Assembly: GCA_037074765.1 (NCBI GenBank)
Contig: JBAMDO010000066.1
Coordinates: 124,001-188,000, forward strand
Source: Mansonella perstans
Taxonomy: Eukaryota > Nematoda > Chromadorea > Rhabditida > Onchocercidae
Direction of reading: 5' to 3'
Length of the DNA stretch: 64,000 bases
Made by a program: the position numbers and the translations under genes. The notes beneath the pieces were generated by a model, which worked only from the letters and a program-made list of their open reading frames with translations, searched no databases and was not told the origin of the DNA. Of this stretch, positions 63,221 to 64,000 are shown piece after piece (within the stretch, counting starts at the first letter, position 1; each line of letters begins with the position of its first letter).

Positions 63221-64000
63221 CATGATTCAAGTAATCAAAGAAAATGTTTAGTCGCATGATTTTACTCATAGTTTTCCCTTCTCTTCCTGTTTAATTTAGA
63301 CTAAAAGTATCTTTCTTGGTTGCAATCATTCAGTAATTCAAATTTTCCCGAGAATTTTAATAATTAAGTACTGTTAAAATATTTTGCATGTCATCGTTCA
63401 ATCTTTCTGTTAATCACTTTTCTTGTTTAATTTGATAATTTCTATGAGTGTTACATGCTTTTAAAATTAATTTAGAATATTAGGGATAAGTTTGTTTCAT
63501 AAATTTTTCATCCAAAATTAAATCGTCTAAATTAATTGATAATGCTAATGTTGACAGTAATAAGTGATAATAATGAGGATGGAGGATAGTGGTAATACTT
63601 CTTGATTTATCACCTTTCAGCGAGTTTAATTCGAATAGTTTCCATCAATTTCAAAAATAACAAGCGGTCATTTATGGTTGTAACAAGCAATCATTTGCCT
63701 TCTTTTTTTAACTTTGTTGGAATCATTTTAAAAAAATTAATGTGAATTCAGAAAATAATTTTTTTAATTAAAAGGTCACATTTGAGATAATTTAGCACAA
63801 AAACAACCTACATTGTTTTGTAAAAAGTGGCCATGCTATGTTATTGGTTTACTAAATAATCGAAGGATCGATGAATTGTTTAATTAATTTTAATCGATCA
63901 TTTTTAATTCAATAAAATTTATGTTGCAATAAATTTTGTTTTGAAAATAATAGAAGGAAAAAAAGAAAGAAAATTATTGAATAATTAAAAATTACTCATC
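63221..64000 (-). repeat. Right arm of a large inverted repeat (truncated by the window end)
   Basis: Reverse complement of 61907-62690; base 64000 pairs with 61907. The arm still matches at the last base, so the true end lies beyond the window. The structure suggests a foldback-type or non-autonomous element, or a segmental inverted duplication. No terminal target-site duplication can be judged. Confidence 0.93.

Overview
The window is AT-rich nuclear DNA from a nematode. The evidence is short introns with TTTTCAG-type acceptors and 45-60 nt minimum lengths, sperm-specific MSP-domain genes, a worm-type TTBK-like kinase, and an ALG-type Argonaute. A spirurid or filarial parasite would fit the base composition and gene style, but the sequence alone does not prove it. 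No bacterial, organellar or viral coding sequence was recognised. Gene models were built by hand from splice signals and reading-frame phase.

Layout. (1) 1-384: last exon of an unidentified gene. (2) 2.35-17.4 kb: a compact block of probable male-germline genes. It holds a TTBK-like kinase on the minus strand, two tandem paralogues with an N-terminal membrane anchor, a Lys/Ser-rich linker and an MSP domain, and a complete 17-exon Argonaute resembling the ALG-3/ALG-4 type. (3) 17.4-26.5 kb: mostly non-coding, with a tRNA-Gln(UUG), a doubtful two-exon ORF and an isolated CAP/SCP-like exon. (4) 26.5-39.5 kb: housekeeping genes, namely a SLC30/ZnT zinc transporter (+), the tri-snRNP splicing factor SART1 (-, 20 exons) and, head-to-head with it, a CKS1 cyclin-dependent kinase subunit (+). 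(5) 39.5-51.3 kb: about 12 kb with no supported gene. (6) 51.3-54.6 kb: a six-exon gene for an unrecognised secreted or surface-anchored protein. (7) 54.6-64 kb: decayed material. It includes a dead non-LTR reverse transcriptase, C2H2 zinc-finger pseudogene fragments arranged as an inverted repeat, several tandem repeats, perfect hairpins, and a large inverted repeat of about 780 bp per arm that runs off the window end.

The kinase, MSP-domain pair and Argonaute belong to families that act in nematode sperm, so the first 17 kb may be a co-expressed neighbourhood. The SART1 and CKS1 genes share a 1.75 kb divergent intergenic region. The best candidates for something undescribed are the membrane-anchored MSP-domain pair, the RS/His-rich insertion in the Argonaute, the orphan surface protein and the long terminal inverted repeat.
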